A stretch of 64,000 nt of DNA from positions 1 through 64,000 of the IMG/VR virus record IMGVR_UViG_3300009506_000011, one strand, 5' to 3'. This document shows, one piece after another, positions 17,035-25,389 of this stretch. This DNA is from a virus. Within the stretch, counting starts at the first letter, position 1. Every line of letters begins with the position of its first letter. The notes under the pieces are model-generated. The model was not told where the DNA came from. It ran no database searches and saw only the letters and a program-made list of their open reading frames with translations. Made by a program: the position numbers and the translations under genes.

Positions 17035-17718
17035 ATGAAGAAACCGAAGCCATGGCAGCGAGGCGAGGACATCGCTGCCTTTTTCCGCGGCAAATCGGCC
17101 GCGGAGCTGGACATCATCGAGCATGGCGGGCAGGCGTTCTACAGTGAACGGCTACGCCGAAAAAGCCCGCAGGACGGCCAAGCCGAGCATGTCAAGCTTC
17201 GCGTCCGCGCCGTCGGCGCCCTCGATAAGGCGCGAGCTCGGCTGCAAGCGCTGATCTGGGCACGCAAGCTCGCCGTTGAGGAGGGCTACAAGGTGCCGGA
17301 GGTGCTCACGATCGCGGAGGCAGAGGCGATCTACGGCGCCAGCTACTTCGACTGGCTCGACACGCTCTGCATTATCTCTCAGGTGGCGGTCGAGCATGAC
17401 CAGCCGGCTGAGCCCTTCTTCATGGCAGAGATGCTGGCCAAAAACTACACAGAGGCGTCCCTGTCGGCCTTGTGGGAGGCGATCTGCTTCTACACCAACC
17501 ACGAGGACATTCGCGCCGACGACCTGGACGAGGAGCAGTTCGTGGCGACGGTGCTCGCAATCGACAGAACGCGAGGTGTCCTCCCTTTACTCGCGCTCGG
17601 TGGCGGCTGTCGCGACCGATTTGTGACTTCTATGGCAAGTCGGCTTGCGAACTTTCTGACGCCCAAGTCATCCTCGCCGTCCACCGGGAAATCGACAGCC
17701 AGCCTACCCACGACCTGA
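17035..17718 (+). CDS. tail assembly chaperone, unshifted product
   Basis: A 227-residue product from ATG 17035, lying between tube and tape measure as in the Mu gp41 genes. Residues 1-185 are helical and ordered; after the slippery site at 17583 the zero frame turns Ser/Thr-rich and low-complexity. That supports a frameshift at this point giving the functional longer chain. Confidence 0.65.
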   Translation: MKKPKPWQRGEDIAAFFRGKSAAELDIIEHGGQAFYSERLRRKSPQDGQAEHVKLRVRAVGALDKARARLQALIWARKLAVEEGYKVPEVLTIAEAEAIYGASYFDWLDTLCIISQVAVEHDQPAEPFFMAEMLAKNYTEASLSALWEAICFYTNHEDIRADDLDEEQFVATVLAIDRTRGVLPLLALGGGCRDRFVTSMASRLANFLTPKSSSPSTGKSTASLPTT

Positions 17719-17780
17719 AGATCCAGAAGCTGCGTGAGCTCAGAGCCGTGATGTTCGGAAAGCGCCTCTTCGATGGCTGA
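17035..17780 (+). CDS. tail assembly chaperone, -1 frameshift product
   Basis: A -1 shift at CCCTTTA leads from the zero frame into a frame encoding RPICDFYGKSACELSDAQ and HREIDSQPTHDLKIQKLREL, ending at 17780, 8 nt into the tape-measure gene. Tail chaperones of long-tailed phages are known to be made as short and frameshifted long forms (lambda G/GT; also Mu-like phages). The coding character of the downstream frame and the exact phase of the heptamer support this; expression is inferred. Confidence 0.7.
17583..17589 (+). promoter_or_regulatory. -1 ribosomal frameshift slippery heptamer
   Basis: CCCTTTA is in the X XXY YYZ phase of the upstream frame (..C CCT TTA). The palindrome GTCGCGAC some 20 nt downstream could help form a stimulatory stem. 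Confidence 0.7.
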
Positions 17781-19968
17781 TAAGACCGCCACCGTCCGTT
17801 TCGACGTCAAAGGAGACGGCTTCCGCTCTGGGATGAACCAGGCGAAGCAGCAGGTAGTCCGCGGTTCCAAGGAGATGGGCGCGGCCCTGCAAAGTGGGAT
17901 GAACGCCGGCGCCAAGGCCGGCGTCGACAGCATCCGGAGCATGCTCGGTGCCATCAAGACAGCGGCGCTCAGCCTCGGCGGGCTCTTTGGCGGGCTGGGC
18001 ATGGCTGAGCTGGTACGCGGCTCGATCGATAGCCGGAAGCAGTTCCGCAACCTCTCCGCGGCCATCGAGGCGGGCAGCGGGCGGATCATCAAGTGGCAGA
18101 CGCTGCAGCAGCAAAGCCGGATGATCGCCAACAGGTGGGGCCAGGACAACGAGCGGCTCGGCCAGAGCTTCTCCGACATGTTCACGGGCACGAAGGACCT
18201 AAACTTCACCGCCAACTCACTCGAGACCATTGCCATCGCCGCCCGGGGTACCGGGGCTGAGGTCGAAGGTCTCAGCAAGATTGCCGGCGTCCTGAATCAG
18301 AAATTCGGGATCACCGCTCGCGAGCTGCCGGACGCCATGGCAGACGTCATTGGCGCGGCGCAGGCCATGGGCCCCGGTGGACTCGAGAAGCTCGCCGATG
18401 ACTTCGGCGAGATCGGCGGTAAGGCCAAGAGCCTCGGTCTCCAAGGGTCGAGTGGCATGAAGCAGATGCTCGGCTGGCTCGCCGTCGCTCAGCGGGAAAC
18501 AGGCCGGTTTGAGCAGGCGATGACGGCTCTGCCGCAGATCTTCGACCAGATTCTGGAGCGGACGGGCAAGGGTGGCGTGCTCACCTCCGGCGGGAAGCTA
18601 CCGATCACGATCCAGACGCTCGACCAGCAGGGGCGGCCGCGCTCGCCGGCGGACATCGTCGCCGACATCATCAGCAAGACCGGCGGACAAGCCGAGGCGC
18701 TGGGCGAGTTCGGCTTTGGCGGCGAGGGCTTGCAGACGATCATGGCTCTCGCCAAGGACTTCCAGGCCGAGATGAAGACGACAGGCGGCGACATCGACGC
18801 CGCCCGCGCCGCCGTCGCCCGAGCGCTGGAAGACGCCGCGACCAGCTCGATGGATTGGAGCCGTATCCAGGCACGCGCCGCGGAGGCGATGAAGGATCCG
18901 GAGGCCAACATCACGACCGCCATCAACAAGATGAAGGAGTCGTTCGAGGATCCTGCCATGCAAGACGCCATCGGCAAGCTCGCAGAGAATCTGCCCACGC
19001 TGGCCGAGGCCGTCGCAAATGCGGTGGAGTTCATCACCAAAAACCCCATCATGTCAGCCGGCGTGCTTATGGGCGGCGCCTCCTTGCGCGGTGGACTCGG
19101 CGCCGGTATGGGCGGTCTCGCTGGCGCATTCGATCAGGGGGGCAAGACGGCTGCCGGTGCCATCGAGCAAGCCTTGCAGTCGGGCGGCGCAACGGCGGCC
19201 GACTCGATCAAAAAAAGCCTCGGCGGCCTGCTCGGGGGCGCCGCGCCGGCGCTGGCAGTGGGAGGTGTCACAGCCGCGGTCGACCAGGCATCAAAGCTCA
19301 TCGAGGACATCGATGAAATGGAGAAGGATGCACAACGGCAGCGGGAGGAGGCGCTCGCGAACGCGGAACGCCAGGGTGATAAGTATGCCACCAGACAGGT
19401 GTCGCTGGCCGAGCGGTTGCTGAGCGGCGAGAAGGGCCGACCGGAAGACGTGTTCGCGGGCGAGACTGAGCGCATCATGCGCGACCCGAAGACGGGCAAG
19501 GCCATCGCTGTGCCAGAGATCAAGCGCGTTGCGGCTGAGGAACGGGTCAAATACCGCATCACGTCCGGCTACAGCGCCGAAGATCAGCGGCGCATAGCTC
19601 AGGGTCTGGACCCACTCGGTGAGAGGTTTGCGGAATCAGAAGGACTGCGCGGCAGTCATGGCTTTGCATCACGCGCCGAAGCGGAGAGGTGGGGGCTTTA
19701 TGGCGGCGAGATGCAACAGAGGGCGGAATCGATGGCGCCAAAGGGTTTCGACTGGGACGCCTTCGACAAGCGCATGGCGCAGGAAAAAGCCGGCGGAGCG
19801 GCCAAGCCATCCCAGCAGATGGATCAGCTCCGCGCGGCCGTTGAGGCGGGGCCAAAGCGCACACTACGCGTCGAGCTGACGAACGCCGATGCCATAGGGG
19901 AAGCCGTCGCCTCGCGCGGCGGCGCGAAGCCGGGCACGCCGCCGGCGGCCGGTTACACGGGAGGCTGA
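17773..19968 (+). CDS. tail tape measure protein
   Basis: A 731-residue protein after the chaperone. The N-terminus (TATVRFDVKGDGFRSGMNQA) and the hydrophobic Gly-rich stretch (AALSLGGLFGGLGMAELV) are typical of tape measures. Long helical segments follow, then a second hydrophobic region near residue 425 (PIMSAGVLMGGASLRGGL). It sets tail length and exits with the DNA. Using the usual rule of about 0.15 nm per residue, the tail would be near 110 nm. Confidence 0.85.
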   Translation: MADKTATVRFDVKGDGFRSGMNQAKQQVVRGSKEMGAALQSGMNAGAKAGVDSIRSMLGAIKTAALSLGGLFGGLGMAELVRGSIDSRKQFRNLSAAIEAGSGRIIKWQTLQQQSRMIANRWGQDNERLGQSFSDMFTGTKDLNFTANSLETIAIAARGTGAEVEGLSKIAGVLNQKFGITARELPDAMADVIGAAQAMGPGGLEKLADDFGEIGGKAKSLGLQGSSGMKQMLGWLAVAQRETGRFEQAMTALPQIFDQILERTGKGGVLTSGGKLPITIQTLDQQGRPRSPADIVADIISKTGGQAEALGEFGFGGEGLQTIMALAKDFQAEMKTTGGDIDAARAAVARALEDAATSSMDWSRIQARAAEAMKDPEANITTAINKMKESFEDPAMQDAIGKLAENLPTLAEAVANAVEFITKNPIMSAGVLMGGASLRGGLGAGMGGLAGAFDQGGKTAAGAIEQALQSGGATAADSIKKSLGGLLGGAAPALAVGGVTAAVDQASKLIEDIDEMEKDAQRQREEALANAERQGDKYATRQVSLAERLLSGEKGRPEDVFAGETERIMRDPKTGKAIAVPEIKRVAAEERVKYRITSGYSAEDQRRIAQGLDPLGERFAESEGLRGSHGFASRAEAERWGLYGGEMQQRAESMAPKGFDWDAFDKRMAQEKAGGAAKPSQQMDQLRAAVEAGPKRTLRVELTNADAIGEAVASRGGAKPGTPPAAGYTGG

Positions 19969-19969
19969 G

Positions 19970-20935
19970 ATGGCAGACGACCTATTCAGCGCTGGACCGA
20001 CGAACAGCTGGCAGCCTGACGGCGGCCCAAGGGTGACCTTCGCGGTCGAGACGATTCGGGAGCGCCATGTCAACCGGCTCGCTCCGCACAAGCGCTACAA
20101 CCGACCGGGGGCTCGCATCGACAACACGGGCTCCGACCCGAAGTTCTACGAGCTCGCCCTCTTCTTCTTTAACGACACGAAGCAGGAGGCGGGCATAGAC
20201 GGCGCCACACAGTATCCCGACAACCTCAACAGCTTCTGCGGCAGCTTCGACTCGCAGGAAACGGGGACCCTCACCCTCGTCACTCGCGGCCCCATCCGCT
20301 GCAAGGCCGAGAGCTACGAGCGCACCGAGACCAAGGACCTCCGTGACTGCGCCGCCGTCACAGCCGTGTTTTTGGCCGACAACGAGGACGACAGCTCCGT
20401 CGCCGACTTCCACGCCCCGAGCGCCAAGAGCATCGCGGAGTCCCTCGCCTACGCGGCGATAGCGGCCTGCGAGGACGCGGGCGTCACGAGCGCCAACCTC
20501 ATCGGCATCGGCGAGCTGACGGCGCAGCTCGTCGGCTACGCCAACTTCCCGGGCAACTTCGTCGGGGAGTACGAGCAGCTCGGCAACCAGATCGTCTCCT
20601 CGATCGCCAAGGTGGAGGAGGAGTTCGCCAAGAGCGCGGCCGATGCGACGAACGACGGCGAGACGCTGCTCACGCAGCCGGAGAAGAGCCGGGGCTTGCG
20701 AGCGCTGCGGCGGCTCGCCGACGTCATTCCCCGCATCGGCGCCGAGCAGACGGAGGACGCCGATCGCATTATCAGCGTCACATATGACGACGCCGTGACG
20801 ATCTTCGATGTGGCCGTCCGCGTGAGCCAAGATGCGGGCGAGCTGCTGGCGCTCAACCGGCAGCTTCCGGATCCGCTGCTGATCCCGCCGCGCACGCCGG
20901 TGTTCGTGCGGGATACTCAGGTGGCAGCGGCTTAG
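19970..20935 (+). CDS. Mu gpN-like tail/DNA-circularisation family protein
   Basis: A 321-residue protein in the gpN position between tape measure and gpP-like hub. The N-terminal 145 residues match the stand-alone protein at 12958. The C-terminus (SVTYDDAVTIFDVAVRVSQD, then LLALNRQLPDPLLIPPRTPV) resembles the short LysM-like end of tail proteins that contact the baseplate hub. Position and the C-terminal motif support the call. Confidence 0.65.
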   Translation: MADDLFSAGPTNSWQPDGGPRVTFAVETIRERHVNRLAPHKRYNRPGARIDNTGSDPKFYELALFFFNDTKQEAGIDGATQYPDNLNSFCGSFDSQETGTLTLVTRGPIRCKAESYERTETKDLRDCAAVTAVFLADNEDDSSVADFHAPSAKSIAESLAYAAIAACEDAGVTSANLIGIGELTAQLVGYANFPGNFVGEYEQLGNQIVSSIAKVEEEFAKSAADATNDGETLLTQPEKSRGLRALRRLADVIPRIGAEQTEDADRIISVTYDDAVTIFDVAVRVSQDAGELLALNRQLPDPLLIPPRTPVFVRDTQVAAA

Positions 20936-21368
20936 CGCCGCTCGGACTCAAGTTGCTGGCACGCCTCGGCGAGCGCGGGCAAGTGCTCGCCAAGCTTGCG
21001 CATTGCCTCAACCGTCTCTGGATTGGCGAATGCGTCCCGAGTGCGAAGGCGAGCGACTCCGGCGGCCCGAGCCGGCAAGCGCGCGCGACGCGCTGGCACC
21101 AATCGTCCGAGTGCCGCCGCAGCAGATCCCTCAAGTCGGCGCCGCGTTGCGCGTAGACCGTCAGCACCTGCCGGACGATGACCGAGCCGAGCCGCTGCCG
21201 GCGGCCGTGGTCGGGATGCCAAGCCCACCAGGGCCAGCGGTGCCGGTCCTTCCCGGCCAGCGGCGCGTACCGCGCCCTCTCGTGCTCCGAGGCGAAGCGC
21301 CAGCTCTTCAGGTCGCCAGGCAGCGCCTCGACGACGCGCCGTGCGAGGTAGCTGTCGGGTGCTCCCAT
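20932..21368 (-). pseudogene. hypothetical protein interrupted by an apparent frameshift
   Basis: From ATG 21368 one frame encodes plausible protein (MGAPDSYLARRVVEALPGDL, continuing to RRHSDDWCQRVARACRLGPP). Near 21045-21060 the coding character passes to another frame that ends TRDAFANPETVEAMRKLGEH and stops at 20932. A one-base indel would restore a protein of about 145 residues. It is the last gene of a leftward cassette lodged in the late region. It could be decay, a sequencing error or a recoding site. Confidence 0.5.
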
Positions 21369-21373
21369 GGCGT

Positions 21374-21895
21374 TCACCTGCGAGCTGGTCGCTGGCAGCG
21401 TAGCAGCTGCTGCACGGCGTCCCATAGCTCACGCTCCGTTCCGGCTCGATCGGGTCTCTCGTGGTCGAACCACCATGACCACGCCTTGTCGACCACGTTC
21501 TGCTCCGCCGCCGCTTCTTCCGCCACGGAGGGCGTTGGTAATGCACGCGATGCAGCGCCGCCGAATTGGTTGATAAAAGCATGCCGTAAATTCTCGGCAG
21601 CCATAGCCGATGCCGTGGCCAAGGACGCAGCTTGCCTTGATCGCCGCCGCAGTCTGTAGCGCGTGGTTTCTCTTGAGCCAGGGCGACCTGACTTGTAGGC
21701 GACGCGCTCCACCGCTCCAGCGTCCACGAGAGAATAAAGCACGCCTCGGACGGTGCCGCCGTGGCTAACCACTTTGCGATATAGCTCTGTGAGCACCAGG
21801 CCATCGGGGGCATCTCGGAGGGCCTGTTCGATGTCCCTCTTCACCCGGCTGATGGTGCTGGGCAGCGCTCTCGAAAATCTGGTCATTTTGGGCAT
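21374..21895 (-). CDS. winged-helix DNA-binding protein
   Basis: A 173-residue protein. Residues 15-75 (IEQALRDAPDGLVLTELYRK, then GGTVRGVLYSLVDAGAVERV) look like a winged helix-turn-helix with a beta wing; the remainder is Ala-rich and helical. It is probably a transcriptional regulator. ATG 21895 overlaps the preceding stop (TGATG) within a leftward cassette antisense to the late operon. Confidence 0.6.
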   Translation of the reverse strand: MPKMTRFSRALPSTISRVKRDIEQALRDAPDGLVLTELYRKVVSHGGTVRGVLYSLVDAGAVERVAYKSGRPGSRETTRYRLRRRSRQAASLATASAMAAENLRHAFINQFGGAASRALPTPSVAEEAAAEQNVVDKAWSWWFDHERPDRAGTERELWDAVQQLLRCQRPARR

Positions 21896-22254
21896 CACGC
21901 CACCTCGGTCTCGGCGATCCAGAAGTCGGGCGGGCCGAAGTCCTTGACGCCGGCGGCGGCGACCGCTGCAACAACGCGGCTCCAGCCGTCCACCGCCGCG
22001 TCGTAGCGCTCGCTGTAGGTCACCGGGATGGCGGACACCTGCACCGTTGCGAGGAACGGCACGCCGTCCCTGCCGCTCGCGCCCACGGCCAGCCAGAAGC
22101 CGGCCAGGTGATACGGCTTTTCGGCATCGATGTAGGCGAGGTAGGCACCGATGCGACTCAGCTCGTCGTCGAGGTCGCTGTAAAGCTCGTCGTCCTCGTC
22201 GTTCAGGTTCTCGATCTTCGCTCCGAAGAGCACCCCATGCGTCATCTGTCCCAT
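21895..22254 (-). CDS. hypothetical protein, first gene of a leftward cassette
   Basis: A 119-residue protein, start at ATG 22254 (MGQMTHGVLFGAKIENL). The open frame could be extended upstream only through a TTG that is itself the -35 box; ATG 22254 lies 7 nt behind the -10. It is acidic at residues 18-35 and contains FWLAVGASGRDGVPFLATV. The family is unknown. Confidence 0.65.
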   Translation of the reverse strand: MGQMTHGVLFGAKIENLNDEDDELYSDLDDELSRIGAYLAYIDAEKPYHLAGFWLAVGASGRDGVPFLATVQVSAIPVTYSERYDAAVDGWSRVVAAVAAAGVKDFGPPDFWIAETEVA

Positions 22255-22261
22255 GGCTAGC

Positions 22262-22290
22262 TGGCTAGCAAAGGCTAGCTGGCTAGTCAA
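22262..22290 (-). promoter_or_regulatory. leaderless-type promoter
   Basis: TTGACT (22290-22285), a 17-nt spacer and TAGCCA (22267-22262) lie 7 nt before ATG 22254. The region also has repeated CTAGC units (GCTAGCTGGCTAG) and only half of the CTAGTYRACTAG palindrome. Confidence 0.65.
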
Positions 22291-22332
22291 GCCTCGTGTG
22301 GGCCGCGACGCGCCGCCGCGCTACCATGAGCC

Positions 22333-23463
22333 ATGGCAAGCCGCCGTCCCGATGTCATCCGCCTCCAGACGCCTGCCGGCTTCATCGCTGGCTTCGAGTC
22401 CCTCGAGGTGGTGAACGACATCGCTGGCATCTCTGAGGCGATCATCCGCTTCGGCGACGATCGCAGCTGGGGCTACCTCGTGCCGCTCATTTCTCCAGGG
22501 AACGAGATCACCGTTTTTTTGAACCAGCGGCCGCGGCTGAAGGGCCGCGTCGAGATCACGGAGCCGACCGCCGAGGTGGGCAGCGGCACCGTCTTTCAGC
22601 TGAACGTGCGGACCAAGAAGGCGGACGCCCACGTCGCCAGCGCCGAGCCGGTCACCGTACAGGACGTCAGCGTCGCCGACTTCGGGATTTCGCTTTACGA
22701 GCAGATTGGTCTGACCAGGGCCAACTTTCGTTTCGCCGAGTTCGCCGACCGGGACCTGATGACCGGCAAGGCCGGCGGCGCCGCTCCGCCGCTCGACTTC
22801 GAGACGATCAAGCCCGACCAGGCGAAGGTTCAGCCGCCGGAGACGATCGCCGACTGCTTCGAGCGGCACCTCCGCCGCTTCCGCGCGACCCACTGGGACG
22901 GGCCGACGGGCGAGATCCTGGTCGGCCGTCCGGACGACACGCAGCCGCCGCTCTACCGGCTGCAGTGCAAGCGCGGGCCGACCGCCAAGGCGAACAACGT
23001 GCTCAGCTGCCGCCGGATCATCGACTGGTCCGAGGTCCCCAGCCAGGTCACCGTCTACGGCCAGACGCACGGCAGGGACGTGGCTAGCTCCCAGTTCAAG
23101 GCCGTCGCCGTCAACGACGTCGTGGCGGACGTGGCGGCGCGGACGGGGCACTTCCGGCGCAACGTCATCGTTCAGGACCAGCAGGCGAAGAGCATCGAGG
23201 AAGCGCAGCGGACGGCCACCCGCGAGCTCTCCGCCCGCCGCCGGCGGCAGGACGCCTGGGAGCTGACGGTGGACGGCTGGAGCTACTGGAACGGCAACGA
23301 GCAGATCAACTGGGCAAACAACACCACCGTCGACATCGACGTCGAGCCGCTCGGCGGTCCCGTCGGCCGCTTCCTGATCGTCCGGGTACAGCTGCGGCTC
23401 ACGCTTGACGGCGCTGCCGTGACGGTGATCACGGTGGTGGCGCCGGGGATCTGGGTGCTGTAG
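22333..23463 (+). CDS. baseplate hub protein (Mu gpP/gp44-like)
   Basis: A 376-residue protein with a gpP/gpD-type hub pattern: DVIRLQTPAGFIAGFESLEV, ISPGNEITVFLNQRPRLKGR, RTKKADAHVASAEPV, and C-terminal ARRRRQDAWELTVDGWSYWN. It follows the gpN-like gene and precedes the spike gene, as in Mu. It forms the trimeric centre of the baseplate. Confidence 0.75.
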   Translation: MASRRPDVIRLQTPAGFIAGFESLEVVNDIAGISEAIIRFGDDRSWGYLVPLISPGNEITVFLNQRPRLKGRVEITEPTAEVGSGTVFQLNVRTKKADAHVASAEPVTVQDVSVADFGISLYEQIGLTRANFRFAEFADRDLMTGKAGGAAPPLDFETIKPDQAKVQPPETIADCFERHLRRFRATHWDGPTGEILVGRPDDTQPPLYRLQCKRGPTAKANNVLSCRRIIDWSEVPSQVTVYGQTHGRDVASSQFKAVAVNDVVADVAARTGHFRRNVIVQDQQAKSIEEAQRTATRELSARRRRQDAWELTVDGWSYWNGNEQINWANNTTVDIDVEPLGGPVGRFLIVRVQLRLTLDGAAVTVITVVAPGIWVL

Positions 23464-23549
23464 TCGCAGCCCGCGGAATCGAACCGCGACACTTCCCCAC
23501 CTAAGAAGGACAGTGCCAAGCGCCAAATGCAGGCGCCTCCAGGACTGCG
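23464..23549 (-). ncRNA. 86-nt tRNA-like RNA
   Basis: Antisense to the late operon, in the gap after the hub gene. The acceptor CGCAGTC pairs 7/7 (one G-T) with GGCTGCG, the T-arm CGCGG-TTCGATT-CCGCG pairs 5/5 with a canonical T-loop, and the discriminator is A. Between them are two hairpins: GCGCC-TGCATTT-GGCGC and a longer stem with one bulge and an 11-nt loop. A normal D-arm and a clear anticodon are not seen. A minus-strand promoter (23618-23650) lies about 65 nt upstream. It may be an odd class II-length tRNA or another RNA with a tRNA shape. Confidence 0.5.
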
Positions 23550-23617
23550 TGTTGCGCGAGATGAAGGCCAGGCCCTGGTGCCGACACTACTCGATGCCGT
23601 GTCCGTCGCGCAGATGA

Positions 23618-23650
23618 TCCGTAGCAGGACTCGGCCTGCTAGTCAACTAG
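23618..23650 (-). promoter_or_regulatory. promoter facing the tRNA-like RNA
   Basis: CTAGTCAACTAG at 23639-23650 carries TTGACT (23646-23641); a 17-nt spacer leads to TACGGA (23623-23618). Unlike the other sites no ATG follows at 6-7 nt. Transcription would start near 23611 and run into the tRNA-like element. Confidence 0.55.
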
Positions 23651-23686
23651 CGTTGCCCGTGAAACGCTAGCGTGCTAGTCAGCCGT

Positions 23687-24136
23687 ATGGCATGCAGATA
23701 CCCAAACCCCTGCGATTGCTTTATTTGCAGGCCCGACGGCCTACTTGCCGCGGCGCGGCGCCGGCCCACGCCAGGACAAGACCCCGTGGCGGATATGGCC
23801 GAGCCGGTGACGTTCGCCGCGCAACCGCCGGACTGGGCGAGTCAGAGCGACGACCCGCTCGCCGACCTTGCAGCGGCGGAGGGTCGGCTTGGCCCGGCAC
23901 CGCGACCGATCATCGTGCCACGCGCCTTCGCCGACGAGCATGGCGCGGCGCTGCAGCGGCTCGGCGCCGAGCTGGTCAGCATCGACGGGATGCCCTATCA
24001 GCCGCCCGCGAAAAGCGAGGAAGAGATCGCTGAGCAGATCGCTGGCTACGAGCGCGGCGTGCAAGCGACCACAGCGCAGCTGCTTGACGTCTTCAGCCAG
24101 CTCGTCATCGCGGTCGCGCCAGCGCGGACCAGCTAG
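23687..24136 (+). CDS. hypothetical protein with N-terminal Cys motif
   Basis: A 149-residue protein starting MACRYPNPCDCFICRPDG (four Cys, possibly zinc-binding), with an acidic, Pro-rich linker and a C-terminal helix (EEIAEQIAGYERGVQATTAQ). It lies between hub and spike genes on the late strand. Function unknown; a baseplate-associated role is possible. Confidence 0.55.
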   Translation: MACRYPNPCDCFICRPDGLLAAARRRPTPGQDPVADMAEPVTFAAQPPDWASQSDDPLADLAAAEGRLGPAPRPIIVPRAFADEHGAALQRLGAELVSIDGMPYQPPAKSEEEIAEQIAGYERGVQATTAQLLDVFSQLVIAVAPARTS

Positions 24137-24283
24137 CCTGTACCCGGCCTCGTAGCCTGGTGTGCTCATGCTAGCTGCACACCGGCCGAGTCGCGCCTCA
24201 GCGGACAGGCCGGCAGCGAGGCAGCTCCTAACATAGGTTGCTAGCAGGACGCTCCGCCGCCGTCAACGTGGTAGACTCGGCGC
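24137..24283 (+). promoter_or_regulatory. putative late promoter motif in a 147-nt gap
   Basis: GCTAGCAGGA at 24240-24249, then 22 nt, TAGACT (24272-24277), 6 nt and ATG 24284. The same arrangement with identical spacing precedes the gene at 28332, suggesting a second promoter class or an activator site for re-starting late transcription. Confidence 0.5.
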
Positions 24284-25156
24284 ATGTCAGCAGGCAACCG
24301 GATGATCGAGCTGGGCCGCGTGCTCGCGACCAGCGTTACGCCCACGAACCGAGCGATCCTCGGCAACATCGGCTCCCTCGGCGACGATAATACCGGCGAT
24401 CAGGGCGATATTGGCAACGATGAGCGCTTTTTCACCCATCCCGTCTACTGCCGGCCGCTCGGCCACGTGAAGGAGGAGGACGCCACGCCGCTCAACCCGG
24501 CGGGCGTCTGCGAGTCGGTCATCATCCGATCGGCGGACGAGGTCTATCCCATCGGCTACCGCGACCTGCGCCTCAGCCGGCTGGTGAACCCGATCGAAGG
24601 CGAGGTGGGGATCGTCGGCTACCAGGGCGGTTTCATCAGCCTGCGGCCGAACGCGGACGGCGACGGGACGAACTTCCTGCTCTACGGCGCCCGACGGGGA
24701 ACTGACGGCGAGGTGGAGGCGGCCAGCTCGATCGCCATCGACTCGACCAGCTCTCAGAGGCAGATCCTGCTTCAGCACGAGCTCGGCCAGACGCTCACGC
24801 TGAACAAGGACGGGGGCGTCGTCATGGCCAACGCCGCCAACGACGCTTGGCTTGAGGTGAATCCGGACGGGATCTCGCTGAACGGCAACACCGCGATCAC
24901 CGGCGCCGTCCGCGAGGTGACGGTGGGCGATCCGCTGTCGGCGCAGAACGTGGCGCTGGCGCCGGACCTGATCACCTTCGTCCAGAACGCCGGCCCGACC
25001 TTGACGGCTCTCATGACGGCCGTCAACGTGCTGGCGCCGGGGACGTTTACCCCTGCGCAGATCACGGCCATGGCCAACGCCTTCGCGCCGTACGTGGCCG
25101 CGACAACCGTCCAGTCGACGATCCTCAAGGCATCGCCCTTCCTGCCATCGCCGTGA
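24284..25156 (+). CDS. baseplate spike protein (Mu gp45/gpV-like)
   Basis: A 290-residue protein with the gp45 spike layout: N-terminal OB-like region, beta-helical middle (QTLTLNKDGGVVMANAANDA; DGISLNGNTAITGAV) and a C-terminal helical tail. Trimeric spikes of this type pierce the outer membrane or cell surface. It lies after the hub gene, as expected. Confidence 0.75.
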   Translation: MSAGNRMIELGRVLATSVTPTNRAILGNIGSLGDDNTGDQGDIGNDERFFTHPVYCRPLGHVKEEDATPLNPAGVCESVIIRSADEVYPIGYRDLRLSRLVNPIEGEVGIVGYQGGFISLRPNADGDGTNFLLYGARRGTDGEVEAASSIAIDSTSSQRQILLQHELGQTLTLNKDGGVVMANAANDAWLEVNPDGISLNGNTAITGAVREVTVGDPLSAQNVALAPDLITFVQNAGPTLTALMTAVNVLAPGTFTPAQITAMANAFAPYVAATTVQSTILKASPFLPSP

Positions 25157-25368
25157 GCAGCTGCGCCTTCCCGCCGATCCAGCCGCCAGGCTTCGCGCCG
25201 CCGGGCTTGCCCGGCGTGCCGGCGCTTCCGCCGACGCCGACGCCGCCTGACTACCCCGGCCTGCCATTCCCACCGATCCAGCCGCCAGGCTTCGCGCCGC
25301 CGGGCTTGCCCGGCGTGCCGGCGCTTCCGCCGCAGCCGACGCTGGACTGTCCGCTTGACGCGCCGTGA
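25153..25368 (+). CDS. short Pro-rich repeat protein
   Basis: A 71-residue protein from GTG 25153 (GTGA overlap with the spike stop). It consists of two identical 20-residue Pro/Gly-rich blocks (PIQPPGFAPPGLPGVPALPP) joined by a short linker, and has three Cys/Pro-rich ends. It is probably unstructured or collagen-like. Its function is unknown. Confidence 0.5.
   Translation: MSSCAFPPIQPPGFAPPGLPGVPALPPTPTPPDYPGLPFPPIQPPGFAPPGLPGVPALPPQPTLDCPLDAP
25174..25332 (+). repeat. 60-bp perfect direct repeat
   Basis: Positions 25174-25233 and 25273-25332 are identical in DNA as well as protein, separated by 39 nt, which suggests a recent duplication. Confidence 0.85.
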
Positions 25369-25389
25369 GAACGGCAGCACCTTCTCGCC

